32,710 nucleotides of DNA from Asterionellopsis glacialis (lineage: Eukaryota > Bacillariophyta > Plagiogrammaphyceae > Rhaphoneidales > Asterionellopsidaceae). Within the stretch, counting starts at the first letter, position 1; each line of letters opens with the position of its first letter. A model generated the notes under the pieces. That model did no database searches. It worked only from the letters and a program-made list of their open reading frames with translations, and was not told the origin of the DNA. Shown here piece after piece: positions 1-10,714 of the stretch. The position numbers were made by a program, and so were the translations under genes. Location of the stretch: the NCBI GenBank assembly GCA_014885115.2, contig WKLE02001552.1, forward strand, positions 940 to 33,649, read 5' to 3'.

Positions 1-1887
1 GAAGTACAGTACAAAAAATGGTTTTCAAAAGATCGGCGCATAATTATTCATTTCTCATATGTAATATTGATTGACAATAGTTACTTCAAATCAGAAAGTG
101 GCGGAAGACTACTACCACGGGGAACAGGAGGATGGGCTAATAAGGTATTTATCATCATTATAATAATAATACTAAAAACTACAGAATGTAACCATCGATA
201 TAACAGATTTTACGTTGAAGGAACATTAGGTCTCCGATCTTGATCTTTACTTTTGGCAAAGATATATTTTTGTGTGTTTTTACATTACGTGCTTTCTGTA
301 GCAAAGGTACCTGGTATGGCCACCTCACAAGATAATTAAATTTATGGTACAATATGCTGTCAGCTGTCACGTAGTCTACATACCTGTAGGTACTGAATCG
401 ACCATCTGGACAAGTACACGTACCGGGTAATGGTCAGACTTGCAGAAAGTCTTAAATATGAAAGTTTCTTGAAAGTACAGAATGTAACCATCGATATATA
501 ATGATATTCAAGTACCATTCTGGTAGTGGTTTCTAGTATGGTTGTAGAATCGACATAAACAACGAGATTAATCTCTCATGTCTGTAAAAAACTGTGCTCT
601 ATTGTAAACCAAACGAATCGACTTTTTAAGCTCAAGCCGCTTAGGACTAGTTGTCTTTGCAGCTGCAACAGGCAAGATGCCTCTAGAGATATGCCAGCGA
701 GTGTATATTGGTTATATTTGGGGTGAGGGGGGGTGCAGCCTGGTATGTCTCTTGGGGACCTTGCGCATGCTCCCCCTCCCTTCTGATTTAAAGATAGGCA
801 TGAGCTTACTGAAAAAAATTGAAAACAAGGTCGGGGGGGGGGGGAATTATTTAACATTATTGCATATGAATTCGAGGGATTTCCGAACTTGACGTTCGAG
901 CAGGCATTGAAATTGACTGACTCTAGAGCAGTGCTGAGCGAAGTGCCGTTGCATGCACTCTCAAACCGGAGAAGGTGGCGATTTCTACTCACACGAAATC
1001 CAATATTGTGATGTTGAAATGGATGGTATCGGAATATTTTGGTGACGTCTAGATGATTGAACATCGCGTTGGACGGATGGAGACATGGCTTGCAAAGCCA
1101 GTTCTTCGTGTGAAGTAGATCCAGATGTCGGCTTTCTTGTTTTCCGTCATCGCAGCAGCGATCACAATAATTCTAATTATAATATGAATGGCTTGTGAAC
1201 TTTTCTTTCTTTAAAATACCACTGATTTCATCACATCCTTAAATAACGTTGTCCCAATAAAGTTGCCGCTTGGAAAGAAACTTGTTGTATTATTAGGTAA
1301 TGTGTGTCGGAGGACAGACAATATCGTGAGTCCCACAACCTCAACCATTCATCTGAGGTGGCACAGATGGGATTAGATTATAATGAGGCGTATTCTGAAT
1401 ACAGAGAATGGATGGACGCCGTTGTGTCCCACTAGGAGACGTGCATCGTGAGTCACGTCTGGAGACAACAAAAGAAAACTTTAGAAAACTTTAGGAATTA
1501 GAAAATATAATTTAGTAATCATAATTTTAGGAGAAACAAATTTATAACTAATTTTATCAACATTGTAAGGAGCCTTAGGAGCCCTCCAACAATGTGGTGG
1601 TTGTGAAGCTGTACCCTCTGACAGTGAGAAGGGTTCCTTCGAAAATACCTGGAAAGGTTTATGCATACCGGATGTGAAAGGGCTCAACTACCTTTCATCC
1701 TCAAAAAGGCTGACTTTATTAATAATTGCGGGGCTGCCTTTGCTTTCATTACGACACGTGAAGCAATAGATAAAGGAGACGAAAAGAAATCATTTACAGT
1801 TGTAAAATCTGGGTTACTGTTATGAAAATTTTCTTTATAAATCTTATAAATAATAGAAATATCAGTAAGTTACGGTGATTGTGGAGA
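1..1887. other. intergenic region downstream of the repeat-protein gene
   Basis: I see no convincing gene here. Open frames on both strands are short, are interrupted or translate low-complexity DNA (a run of 12 G at 833-844 gives Gly or Pro). Weak coding-like traces exist, such as a 44-codon plus frame ending at 1437 with no start or splice acceptor, and a 33-codon minus frame near 1165-1064. Neither can be extended. A 7-bp hairpin lies at 1437-1460 (AGACGTG / CACGTCT). CpG is present at ordinary frequency, unlike the block after 22.9 kb. The last part (about 1480-1887) is probably the 3' untranslated region of the minus-strand gene that ends at 1888. Confidence 0.6.
181..498 (+). repeat. 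22-nt direct repeat pair
   Basis: The same 22 nt (ACAGAATGTAACC followed by ATCGATATA) occurs at 181-202 and 477-498, 296 nt apart. The flanks do not match beyond a few bases. The role is unknown. It could be the remnant of a duplicated or inserted segment. Confidence 0.75.
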
Positions 1888-4800
1888 TCACACCGCGTCT
1901 ACTTCAGTTGGAAGATCTTCAACTTCTTCGAGAGGCTCTTCCTCGTCATCATCTTTCTTCTTCAAGTAAATTAATCCAACTCCTACCAATCCTACCCCAA
2001 GTGGAACTCCAAGTCCAACACCTAGCTGGTATCCTAGCTTCCTGCCCCCACCGCTTTCACTACTACCCCTGTTTGAGCCACTAGGAGCAGTGCCATCACG
2101 GAATCTTACGTCTACAATCTTTTCACTTGCCTTATCCAATTCATCTTTCTCCATACTAGAACGAATAGAATCAATTGCTTGTTTACGGGCTTCATCCACC
2201 AAGGAGGGATCCTTAACATAAATTGTTAGTAAACCTGTTAGAAAATTACATCGATTGTTTTCTTGAATTTCCTGGCAAGTTTCTGCACATGCAGAGAAAT
2301 ATAGGAGTTGTATGAGATACAAAAATATATTTAGGAAAGAGATTAATTCGTGGCTTTTGCGATTCTTACCATCAAGATTTACCAAGTCTTCAGGATATGT
2401 TCCCACTCCAATAATGTTTGAAGGGACAAAGATATCTGGCAAAACAACATCATTGATCGCTCCCTCTAAATCGGGGCGGATTTGTTGGATGCTACCGTCT
2501 GATAAAAATTCTACTTCGTAAGGGTATTCTACTTCAATTGGATATTGACTCTTTACACCTTTGAGTCCATTTTTGTCAGTCGCGATAGACACGTATCGGA
2601 TATCTCTTATATCATCGTTCGACGAAACGATGTCCTTATCTGTAGCCATTGCATCGCTGATAGCTTCACGAGCAGTAGATCCTACTTCCTCGTCTGATAA
2701 AGATGAATCTTCGTCTAAGTACACTGTAACAGTGCCCTTGACAACCACACATTCATTGTCTTCAACTGGCTGCACACTGCATGAAACAGTATCTACAACC
2801 TGGTCTTCGGGGCTGGCGCTCACTCCGACTGCAATTGGTTCAGAGCCTCCCATAACCCCAGGTATGACTTCTTCATTTATAGCATTTTCTGCATCAGAAA
2901 TGATATCTGACAGATTTCCATCTTTATCATATTCTAGCTCGTACGCGTAGTCAACTTCAACAGCTTTCGAGCTGTTGGATCCAAACATGCCATTTTCATC
3001 ACTTAACGGTAGTTCGACATACCGAACGTCCCTAATATTATCATTTGCGGAATCAAATCTATCATTATCCATACCACTTCTAATTGCATCAATAGCCTCC
3101 TTTTCTGCAGAAGTGCTTTCTCCATCTCTGAGATACAAAGTGAGAACGCCTTTCATCAAAGTACATCTGTTACCATCATCTTGCTGACTGCATGGTACAC
3201 CCTGTAGCATCTGGTCAGCTGGCAATGTACTGAGCCCTACAACACCAAGTGATGAGTCACTCATCACTGCTGGAATTACTTCTTCACTAATGGCTTGTTC
3301 AAGGTCAGATTGAATAGCGTCAAAGTTACCAGCTTCTAGATATTCCAATTCGTAGGCATAGTCAACCTCAAGTGCATTGTCCGATATATCACCGAATGTT
3401 CCAGTACCTGGGTCAGTTAGCGGAGTCTGCACGTAGCGAACATCATGAATATTGATATTAGAAGAAACAAATTCATCGTTATCCATTCCAGACTTGATTG
3501 CGTTACTTGCAACCTGCTCTTCGTCACCTATTTCGGCATCTTCTTGGAGGAACAAAGTAAGCGCTCCCTTGACCAAAAAGCAATTATTGCCTACCTCTTG
3601 CTGACTGCATTTGATACTCTCCAGAACTTGATCCTGTGGAGTAGAACTGACACCAACTACGGTGGAGTCCGCTTCACTCATGAGAAGAGGAATAATTTTA
3701 TCATTAATGGCAAACTCTAGATCAGGTTGAATGTCGTCCAAGTCACCCTCTGCAGCGTACTCTAATTCATATGCGTAGTTAACAGGGATAGAATTGTTTG
3801 TCATAGAACCAAAGATGCCCGTCTCTTTATCTGTGAGAGGGAGTTCAATGTACCTGACATCGATTATGTTACTATTAGCCGACTTGAACTCGTCGTTGTC
3901 CATTCCAGCTTTGATTTCACCACGAGCAGTATGTTCCTCGTCAGTAACCTCACTGTCATCCTGAAGGTAGGCTGTCATTGTTCCTTTCACAACGACACAG
4001 GCGTTACCTTTATCTTCTTCCGAAGAGCATGGCACAGTAAGTACTTGATCACTCGGAAAGGAACTAAGACCAACCACATTCGATTCAGGGTTTCCCATGA
4101 GAGCTGGGATAGTTTTCTCGTTAATAGCTTTCTCGAGGTCAGCTTGGATGTTGGTTAGATTTCCAGCTGGGTCGTATTCGATTTCGTAAGCATAGTCTAC
4201 TTCGATGTAGTTGCTACTAGTGGAGCCAAACCGACCATCTTCATTGGTTAGCGGCACTTGCACATAGCGAACATCCTCAATATTGTCGTTGATAGAATCA
4301 AATTCGTTGCTGTTCATGCCTGCCATAATAGATTCCTGTGCCTGTTGTGTTTCATTAACCATGGTTGCACCTTCCTCAAGATACAATGTTAGTTTGGCCT
4401 TCACCAAGACGCAATATTCTGCATCACTTTGTGAAGTGCATGGAACTACAGATGGAACAAAGAAAAGATGAGAAGTAAGAAATAATTGGTGAGATAGTAC
4501 AGTGTCAGAGGAATACTGACGGAAAGTCTTTGTCTATACTCACTGTTGTAAAGAGGGTAATCGTCTGGGTATGGTGAGACTCCTACTACCGACGACTCTG
4601 TGTCTTGAAACATCTCAGAAGCAACGTATTTGGTTACAGCTTCATCCAACTCTCGATGACTTTGAGAAAGAAGAGTGGAATTGCTGTTCATGTAGTCGAA
4701 TTCGTACGCATAATCAACTTCAACCAAGTTAGTGCTGGTTACGCCAACCAAACCATCAGTTGGGAGACTTTCCACGCTACGGACACTATGAATGTCATCG

Positions 4801-7800
4801 TTAGCAGAAACGAACGCATCCTCGTCCATTCCAGATTTAATCGTCTCAAGCGCTAGTACATTTTCGTCGCCAGGTGTTGCATCTTCATCTAGGTACAAAG
4901 TCATGGAACCCTGGATAACTCTGCACGCATTACCTGGAGTCTCAGGTCGACACGGCAATTCTAAATCTTCGTCTTCAGGGTTTGAACTCAATCCTACAAC
5001 TGAACTATTGGAGCTTGCCATCAGAGCTAGGATGCTTTCTTCATTGATAGCCAGCTCAAGATCGGGGAGAATGGTTTGAAGATCACCTGATGGTGCATAT
5101 TCAAGCTCGTAGGCATACTCGACTTCAATCTTGTTGTCTGTTTCTACACCGAATAACCCATTTTCATCTGTGAGAGGAAGAGGAACATTTCGGATGCTCT
5201 GGAAACTATCATTGGAATCCAAATATTCACCAGTACTTATGCCAGTTTGGATGCCTTCCACAGCAACTTGATGTTCGTCACCTACACTTGCCTCGTCTTC
5301 AAGATAAACTGTCATTTCACCTTTAATAACAACACACTCGTTGGTGGAATTATCTGCCTGCTGACTGCATGGTACCTTCTCGAGGATTAGGTCAGGAGGA
5401 GAAGCACTGATGCCAACTACGTTAGATTCAGAACCACCCATGAGAGTTGTTATAGAATCTTCAGCTATGGCTTTCTCGAGATCACTTTGTATGTCGCTCA
5501 AGTCACCAGACGAACTATTATATTCTAATTCATACGCATACTCAACTTTGATTGCATTATCACTGGCTGACCCAAACATACCATTTTCATCGGTCAAAGG
5601 AAGAGTTACGTACCGTACATCATTGATAACATCACTTACAGAATCAAATTCATCGTTCTCCATTCCTTCCTCGATAACACTCAAAGTTTCTTCCTTGGCA
5701 CTGTCCGGTAAAGAAGTATTACTTTGCAGATAGACTGTCATTGTTCCTTTGACTAGAACACAGTTACTCCCATCTTGTGGCACTTGTGCACAGTCAACAT
5801 TGTGTAAAACTTGATCCAACGGAGATACACCTAATCCAACAACATTGGATTCATAACCATCCCCTCCTCCCATAAGAGTAGGGATGACCTTCTCATTGAT
5901 GGCTTCTTCTAGATTTTCTTGCATAATAAACAAATCGCTACTCGAAGAATTAGCATCATACTCCATCTCATAAGCATATTCAATCTCTACCGAGGTATCA
6001 CTGGTCGATCCAAAGACACCTGTTTCAGGATCTGTCAAGGGGAGAGTTACATACCGTACATCTACAATGTCTTCATTAGCGGTATCAAATTCATCATTAT
6101 CCATACCATCCTTAATAGCGTCAAGAACAGCGTCTTTTACGTCACTACCGCCAGTTGAGGAGGCATCATCACCATCATTGTCTAGATAAACAGTCATCGT
6201 ACCCTTCATAAGGACACAATAATTCCCTTCTATAGGCGCTTGTGTGCATGGAACATTCTGTAATACTTGATCATTTGGGGAAGAACTTACACCAACCACG
6301 TTATTCATTGATCCTGAATCTCCACTACTACTACCCATAAGAACTGGAATAGTCTTTTCATTGATGGCTTCTTCAAGATCACTCTGTATAGTACTTAAAT
6401 TACGATTTGAATTATATTCTAATTCATAGGCGTAGTCAACTTGTAATAGATTATCACTGGTAGAGCCAAATAGACCATTTTCATCTGTCAAGGGAAAGTT
6501 GACGTACCGCACATCAATGATATTATCATTGGAAGAATTTAATTCACCATTAGACATACTTTCTTCTAACGCGGTAAGAAGTTCTTCTTCCTTTCCTTCT
6601 CCCAGGGACGAATCTGAATCTGACTCATCAAGATAGACTGTCATTGTACCCGTTACTAGAACACAATCATTGCCATCTGACTTTTGTGAACATTCCACAC
6701 TTTGTAAAACTTGATCTGCAGGATTGGATGAAACACCAATCACAGAAGACGTTGCATCAGAGTCTCCCATAAGAATGGGAATAGCTTCTTCATTGATAGC
6801 GTTTTCCAGATCAAATTGTATAGTGCTCAAGTCATCCGTACTATCAGATTTGTATTCTAATTCATAGGCATATTCAATCTCTACCGATTTGTCACTCATG
6901 AATCCAAATGTACCTGTTTCTACATTGGTCAAGGGAAGAGACACGTACCGCACATCCTCAATACCATCACTCACGTTATCAAATTCATCATTATCCATTC
7001 CCTGTTTGATGGCATCTAGTGTTACATCTTGTTCGTCACTTACGGCAACTCCTTCTTCTAAATACACTGTTGATGTACCCTGTACAAGGACACAATCGTT
7101 GTCAACGGATTGTTTTTGTGAACATGGAACATTCTGTAATACTTGATCTTTTGGCAATGAACTAACTCCAATCACAGAAGATGAGGAGCCGTCATTGACA
7201 TTACTCATCATCAAGGAGGGGGTAATCTTTTCGTTGATGGCTTCTTCTAGATCAGCTTGGAGAGTCTCTAAATTAGTACTCGAACCATCATCAATATTGA
7301 ACTCTAACTCATAGGCATATTGAACTTCTACCTTGCTGTCACTTGTAGATCCAATAGTACCCGTGTTAGGATCTGTCAAGGGTACTGTGCGTGGTCGAAG
7401 AATAACAACATCCGGATGAATTTCTTTGCCGTTATATAAATCTTGGGTGTCATCGTCTGTACTAAAGCCATCTAATATTGCAGTTTGAGTTGTAACTGAT
7501 TCTTTTGCCAAGGGTGGATTTGCATTATCATCGTCAAAATAAACAGACATAGATCCTGCAACAACAGAACATTTGTTACCATTTTCCTTGAGTGGTACAC
7601 TGCATGGGACTGTGTGAAGAGTACAATAATAAAATTGGTAGGTGTGACAAGAAAAACAAAAAAATGAGAGAGAGAGAGTTTCTATTGTGCCCCTCGAGGC
7701 GACACGCACATACATTCCAATTCCAAATGCCAGTGACAGAAGTCAACCACTACTTCTTTAACGTACCATTTGAAAGAATAACATCTGTTGGATCTTTACT

Positions 7801-8295
7801 AATACCTACAACATCTAAATTTTCCAAAATATCAGTTTGTAAATATTCATTTCCTACTTTGAGATTGATTGCATCTTCCATTTCATTACGAATTTCACTT
7901 TCAACGTTATCATCATTACTTGTTTTGTATTCCACTTCATACACGTAATTGACAGTAGCAAAATTATCCGTTTTGGTACTATAGAATAAACTAGTAATGG
8001 TTGGTGCAACTGAAGGAGATGGTGTGGGTGGTGATGTTACGGGTGCTTGTGTAGTGGGTGGCGGCGTCACGGGTGCTTGCGTTGTAGGCGACGGCGTCAC
8101 TGGTGCGAGCGTTGTAGGCGACGGCGTCACTGGTGCGAGCGTTGTAGGTGGGGTTGATATGGATGTCACATTATCTTCATCAGGACATTCATTATGTTTA
8201 TCAGGTACACATGCGGACTTCACAACGCTAATGTAGCAGCTACTCCATAATAAAATATGGGTAAGAAGTGCTAGAAATGACGTCTTTTTTGTCAT
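1888..8295 (-). CDS. giant secreted single-span protein with ~13 Cys-paired alpha/beta repeats (novel family)
   Basis: The spliced model joins 8295-7767, 7609-4544, 4445-2370 and 2282-1888 on the minus strand, giving 2021 codons plus stop. All junctions are GT-AG and the frame is continuous. The N-terminus (about 1-28) is a signal peptide ending VVKSA. Residues 46-98 are a Pro/Thr linker. From about 103 to 1953 runs a tandem array: a leading half-repeat, 12 full repeats of 137-160 residues starting at 177, 337, 481, 629, 781, 922, 1061, 1199, 1336, 1476, 1615 and 1752, and a trailing half-repeat at 1891. Each repeat has a Cys pair (VPCSQ...GN.C), a strand (KGTMTVYL), a helix ending GMDNDEFD, a strand (DVRYV.LPL), a TDENG.FGS loop, a strand (VEVDYAYELEY), a helix (LEEAINEK.IP.LM) and a strand (VVGVSS.P.D). 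After a Gly/Ser stretch, a Gly/Val-rich membrane span (about 1973-1997) is followed by KKK and an acidic tail. This suggests a type I surface protein with a large extracellular part. I do not recognise the repeat; its strand order resembles a SEA or ferredoxin-like fold. The function is unknown. Confidence 0.9.
2283..2369 (-). other. intron 3 of the repeat-protein gene (87 nt, phase 1)
   Basis: The donor GTAAGA follows codon 1890 plus one base. The acceptor TGTGCAG precedes AAACTTGCC. Splicing restores the repeat sequence at its first Cys (PEDLVNLD-E-TC). The intron is a multiple of 3 and has no in-frame stop, so retention would add 29 residues, including a hydrophobic stretch (ISFLNIFLYLIQLLYFSA). 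Confidence 0.82.
4446..4543 (-). other. intron 2 of the repeat-protein gene (98 nt, phase 1)
   Basis: The donor GTGAGT lies after ...CTTTACAACA and the acceptor CCATCTGTAG lies before TTCCATGC. Splicing joins residue 1198 to 1199 and yields an unbroken repeat 7 to repeat 8 boundary (N-I-PC). The unspliced frame runs into a stop. Confidence 0.92.
7610..7766 (-). other. intron 1 of the repeat-protein gene (157 nt, phase 1)
   Basis: The donor GTACGT follows AAATG and the acceptor TTCACACAG precedes TCCCATGC. It links the signal-peptide, linker and half-repeat exon to repeat 1, giving SN-V-PCS exactly as at other repeat boundaries. The unspliced exon 1 frame stops at 7750. Confidence 0.92.
8026..8145 (-). 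repeat. 4 x 30-nt minisatellite coding the Thr/Pro linker
   Basis: Four consecutive 30-nt units encode TTLAPVTPSP-type decapeptides (residues 51-90). The two 5' units are nearly identical at DNA level and the others differ by a few bases. The product is a stiff, probably O-glycosylated, spacer between the signal peptide and the repeat array. Length polymorphism is likely. Confidence 0.85.
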
Positions 8296-9500
8296 CGTCG
8301 TCGTTAGTCTTTGTCTTTTCAGAAAGAGTTATCAATCTAAATTTAATTTTCACAGTTAAGAGAAATTAACAAACCTCCTCTCCTTTAGTTGCTTGTTTGC
8401 TTGTTGTTACTTGATGATCGATGCCACACTCTGTCAACTATTAAGAAGAAAACTCTGATCTGATTCTTGGATGGCGATGGTTTAGACACGACTAGGACTA
8501 GGACCTATGATACAGTACGGTATCTTTTTTTCAGGTTCGTTTCCGCCTCTTTTGTTCGTTTTGCGTTGACATCAGAGACTTCAACGTTGCTATGTGTGGT
8601 GGTACGTAATTTTATCGTAAAGAACAGAGCTGGGAAATAAAAGCGATGATTCGCTTTCTGTTGGTTGTGTTGTATCGTGCAAAGCGAACCTTTGGCGAGT
8701 CTGTCTTTGCTATTGTAGACACACATCATATCTGTAGATTGGAGGGAAAATATCCGAATCTTAAGTAAAATAATTGTCTTAAGTACATATTTATTGAAAC
8801 AAGAAATTAGGTTAATTATCTATCGATATGAATTCCTTTTATTGATTGTGTAAACAAGACAACCAACAGTTCCAATCGTGTCTATTTTTGGCGGGACTCC
8901 TGTTCAAAAGGATAATATTATTTAAAAGACACAGTGTATTTTCTACGATATCTTGTACGTACTGTAGGACTCTTTAGCAAAGGAGCACAGACGCGACACC
9001 TACGAGTACAGACGAGTACCCTTGAATGCAACAATTTATCCCTAACTCTAACTATTATAATTAGAACATTAAAGAACAAAATCGGGGGTTGGGCATCTGT
9101 TGATGGGCATTGCTTGCGCTTTTCTGTCTGGCTGGAGCGAGCGTGCCAAGAAGATACGAAAGATACTTTTTTCATCTTGTGTTGCCCGCTTGTGTTGTTC
9201 TTCCGAAAATGATCACGGAAGTTGTCAACGCCAACCCTCATTTTTTTCGTAAATTCTTGGTTCTTCTTTCGAAAAAAGGCACACACGTGAGAAAAGAACA
9301 CTATTCCGCGCTTCATATTTTGGAAGACACATAACAACAACGACGACAACAACGGAACACTACCAAATTTGTGTATTGAGTCACAATTGAATCGCTTTTC
9401 ATTCGTTTGATTCAATTCGATTTTCAGTTCTGTTTCAGTCGTCATTCATCTCTAGAAGAGAAAATCAATAGTACAATATTTTATAAAGAAAAAATAAGAT
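8296..9500. promoter_or_regulatory. divergent intergenic region between the repeat-protein gene and amiE
   Basis: About 1.2 kb separates the two divergent start codons, so both promoters should lie here. I see no canonical TATA box or recognisable regulatory motif that I can defend. Just upstream of the amiE start the DNA is very AT-rich (9465-9500). A 175-codon minus-strand frame at 8918-9445 has no domain character and overlaps the likely amiE promoter, so I do not call it. Confidence 0.4.
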
Positions 9501-10714
9501 ATGTCTCGTCATGGTGATATTTCAAGTTCGGAGGACACAGTTGGTGTTTGTGTCTTTCAGTATCCTATGCCTCGACTCCATACGAATGAAGAGGTAATGG
9601 AAAATGCCAAGAAAATTTGTGATATCGTCAAGGGAACCAAAATTGGTTTACCTGGAATGGACCTCATTGTATTTCCTGAATATTCTACCATGGGTATCAT
9701 GTACGACAAACAAGAAATGTTTGATACAGCTTGTGCTATACCCGGTCCACTCACAGACATGTTTGGTGAGGCATGTCGTGAGGCAGGTGTTTGGGGTGTC
9801 TTTTCTCTAACCGGTGAACAACATGAAGATCACCCATCGAAGAATCCATACAATACCTTAGTTCTCATCAATGATGAAGGTGAAATTGTTCAAAAGTACC
9901 GCAAGTTACTCCCCTGGACACCCATTGAAGGGTGGACACCTGGAAATTTAGGTACCTCCGTTGTAGATGGTCCTAAAGGTCTTAAAGTATCCATGATTAT
10001 TTGTGATGATGGAAACTATCCTGAAATTTGGAGGGATTGTGCTATGCGTGGAGCCGAACTTGTTATTCGTCCTCAAGGATATGTAAGTTTTTTATTTGTA
10101 CGACATTAGTCACCAGCCTTTTTTCCTACAGTGCAAGATTTTCCTCTTGCTTTCTTGTCTGACAGCTTTGGTTTTTTTTTCTGTTAATTTCAAATTTTGG
10201 CCATTGCTTGATTCTTAAGATGTACCCCGCCAAGGAACAACAAGTTCTCGTTTCCAAGTGTATGGCTTGGTGTAACCAGGTGTATGTCGCTGTTGCCAAC
10301 GCATCTGGATTCGATGGTGTTTATACATATTTTGGACATTCGGCCATTATTGGCTGTGATGGTCGCACCCTTGGAGAGTGCAGTACGGAGGACAATGGAA
10401 TACAGTATGCTCAACTTAGTATCTCTGGCATCCGTGACGGTAGGGCAAATGATCAATCGCAAAACCAACTCTTTAAGCTCACGCATCGTGGATATACTGG
10501 TGTATATGCCAATGGAGATGGCGATAAGGGTGAAGCGGAGTGCCCCTTTGAATTCTACCATACCTGGGTCAATGATCCTCTTCAAGCACAGAGGAATGCA
10601 GAAAAAATTACTCGTCCCACCATTGGAGTCAAGTGCTGCCCCGTAGCTGGAATTCCCCAACCAAATGAAACGGAAGACATTGAAGAGTTGACGAATGAGT
10701 TGAACTTAACTTGA
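9501..10714 (+). CDS. amiE: aliphatic amidase (nitrilase superfamily, AmiE type)
   Basis: Exons 9501-10082 and 10220-10714 give 358 residues, close to the roughly 346 of bacterial AmiE. The enzyme hydrolyses short aliphatic amides such as acetamide to the acid and ammonia, so a nitrogen-scavenging role is likely. The sequence is colinear with bacterial AmiE from the first residues ([14 protein letters not shown]) to near the end. The nitrilase catalytic set is intact: Glu60 (VFPEYS), Lys135 (KYRKLLPW) and Cys168 ([12 protein letters not shown]), with Glu143 (PIEGW) also kept. There is no signal peptide or transit peptide, so it should be cytosolic. A start further upstream is not needed because residue 2 onward already matches the family. 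The related formamidase (AmiF) is the main alternative, but the N-terminus fits AmiE better. Such close likeness to bacterial AmiE with a spliceosomal intron suggests old horizontal transfer. Confidence 0.95.
10083..10219 (+). other. amiE intron (137 nt, phase 0)
   Basis: The donor GTAAGT follows the codon for Tyr194 (RPQGY) and the acceptor TTCTTAAG precedes ATGTACCCC (MYPAK). Splicing restores the conserved AmiE segment QGYMYPAK. Without splicing the frame ends at a stop at 10107-10109. Confidence 0.94.

Larger units (their letters stand above)
2098..7975 (-). repeat. tandem coding array of ~420-nt repeat units
   Basis: Protein repeats map to these DNA intervals on the minus strand: 7609-7131, 7130-6699, 6698-6255, 6254-5799, 5798-5376, 5375-4959, 4958-4544, 4445-4036, 4035-3616, 3615-3199, 3198-2788 and 2787-2370. 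A second-half repeat lies at about 7975-7767 and a first-half repeat at 2282-2098. Repeats 2-5 and 8-11 are closest to consensus. Repeats 1, 6, 7, 12 and the terminal halves are degenerate. Both cysteines of the pair are kept in all 13 first halves (for example C179/C190, C339/C349, C483/C492, C1893/C1902), which argues for a disulfide in each unit. Confidence 0.92.

Noticed and set aside
576..1064. 162-codon minus-strand frame
   Set aside because: Includes a translated 12-base G run and low-complexity sequence, with no recognisable motif; judged a chance frame.
1064..1165. Minus frame MTENKKADIWIYFTRR resembling the start of a BED zinc finger
   Set aside because: Only 33 codons and the zinc-binding Cys/His residues do not follow, so the likeness is probably chance.
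1304..1437. Plus frame of 44 codons ending MGLDYNEAYSEYREWMDAVVSH
   Set aside because: Protein-like, but it has a stop directly upstream and no usable splice acceptor; too short to call even as a remnant.
2561..2950. Several Ser/Thr-rich plus frames opposite the repeat gene
   Set aside because: They recur with the repeat period, as expected for antisense readings of a tandem coding array.
8918..9445. 175-codon minus-strand frame in the amiE upstream region
   Set aside because: No domain character, unusual basic/Cys/Phe composition, lies across the likely amiE promoter and has no splice or homology support.
10190..10660. Long minus-strand frame opposite amiE exon 2
   Set aside because: A shadow of the conserved AmiE coding strand with no independent protein features.
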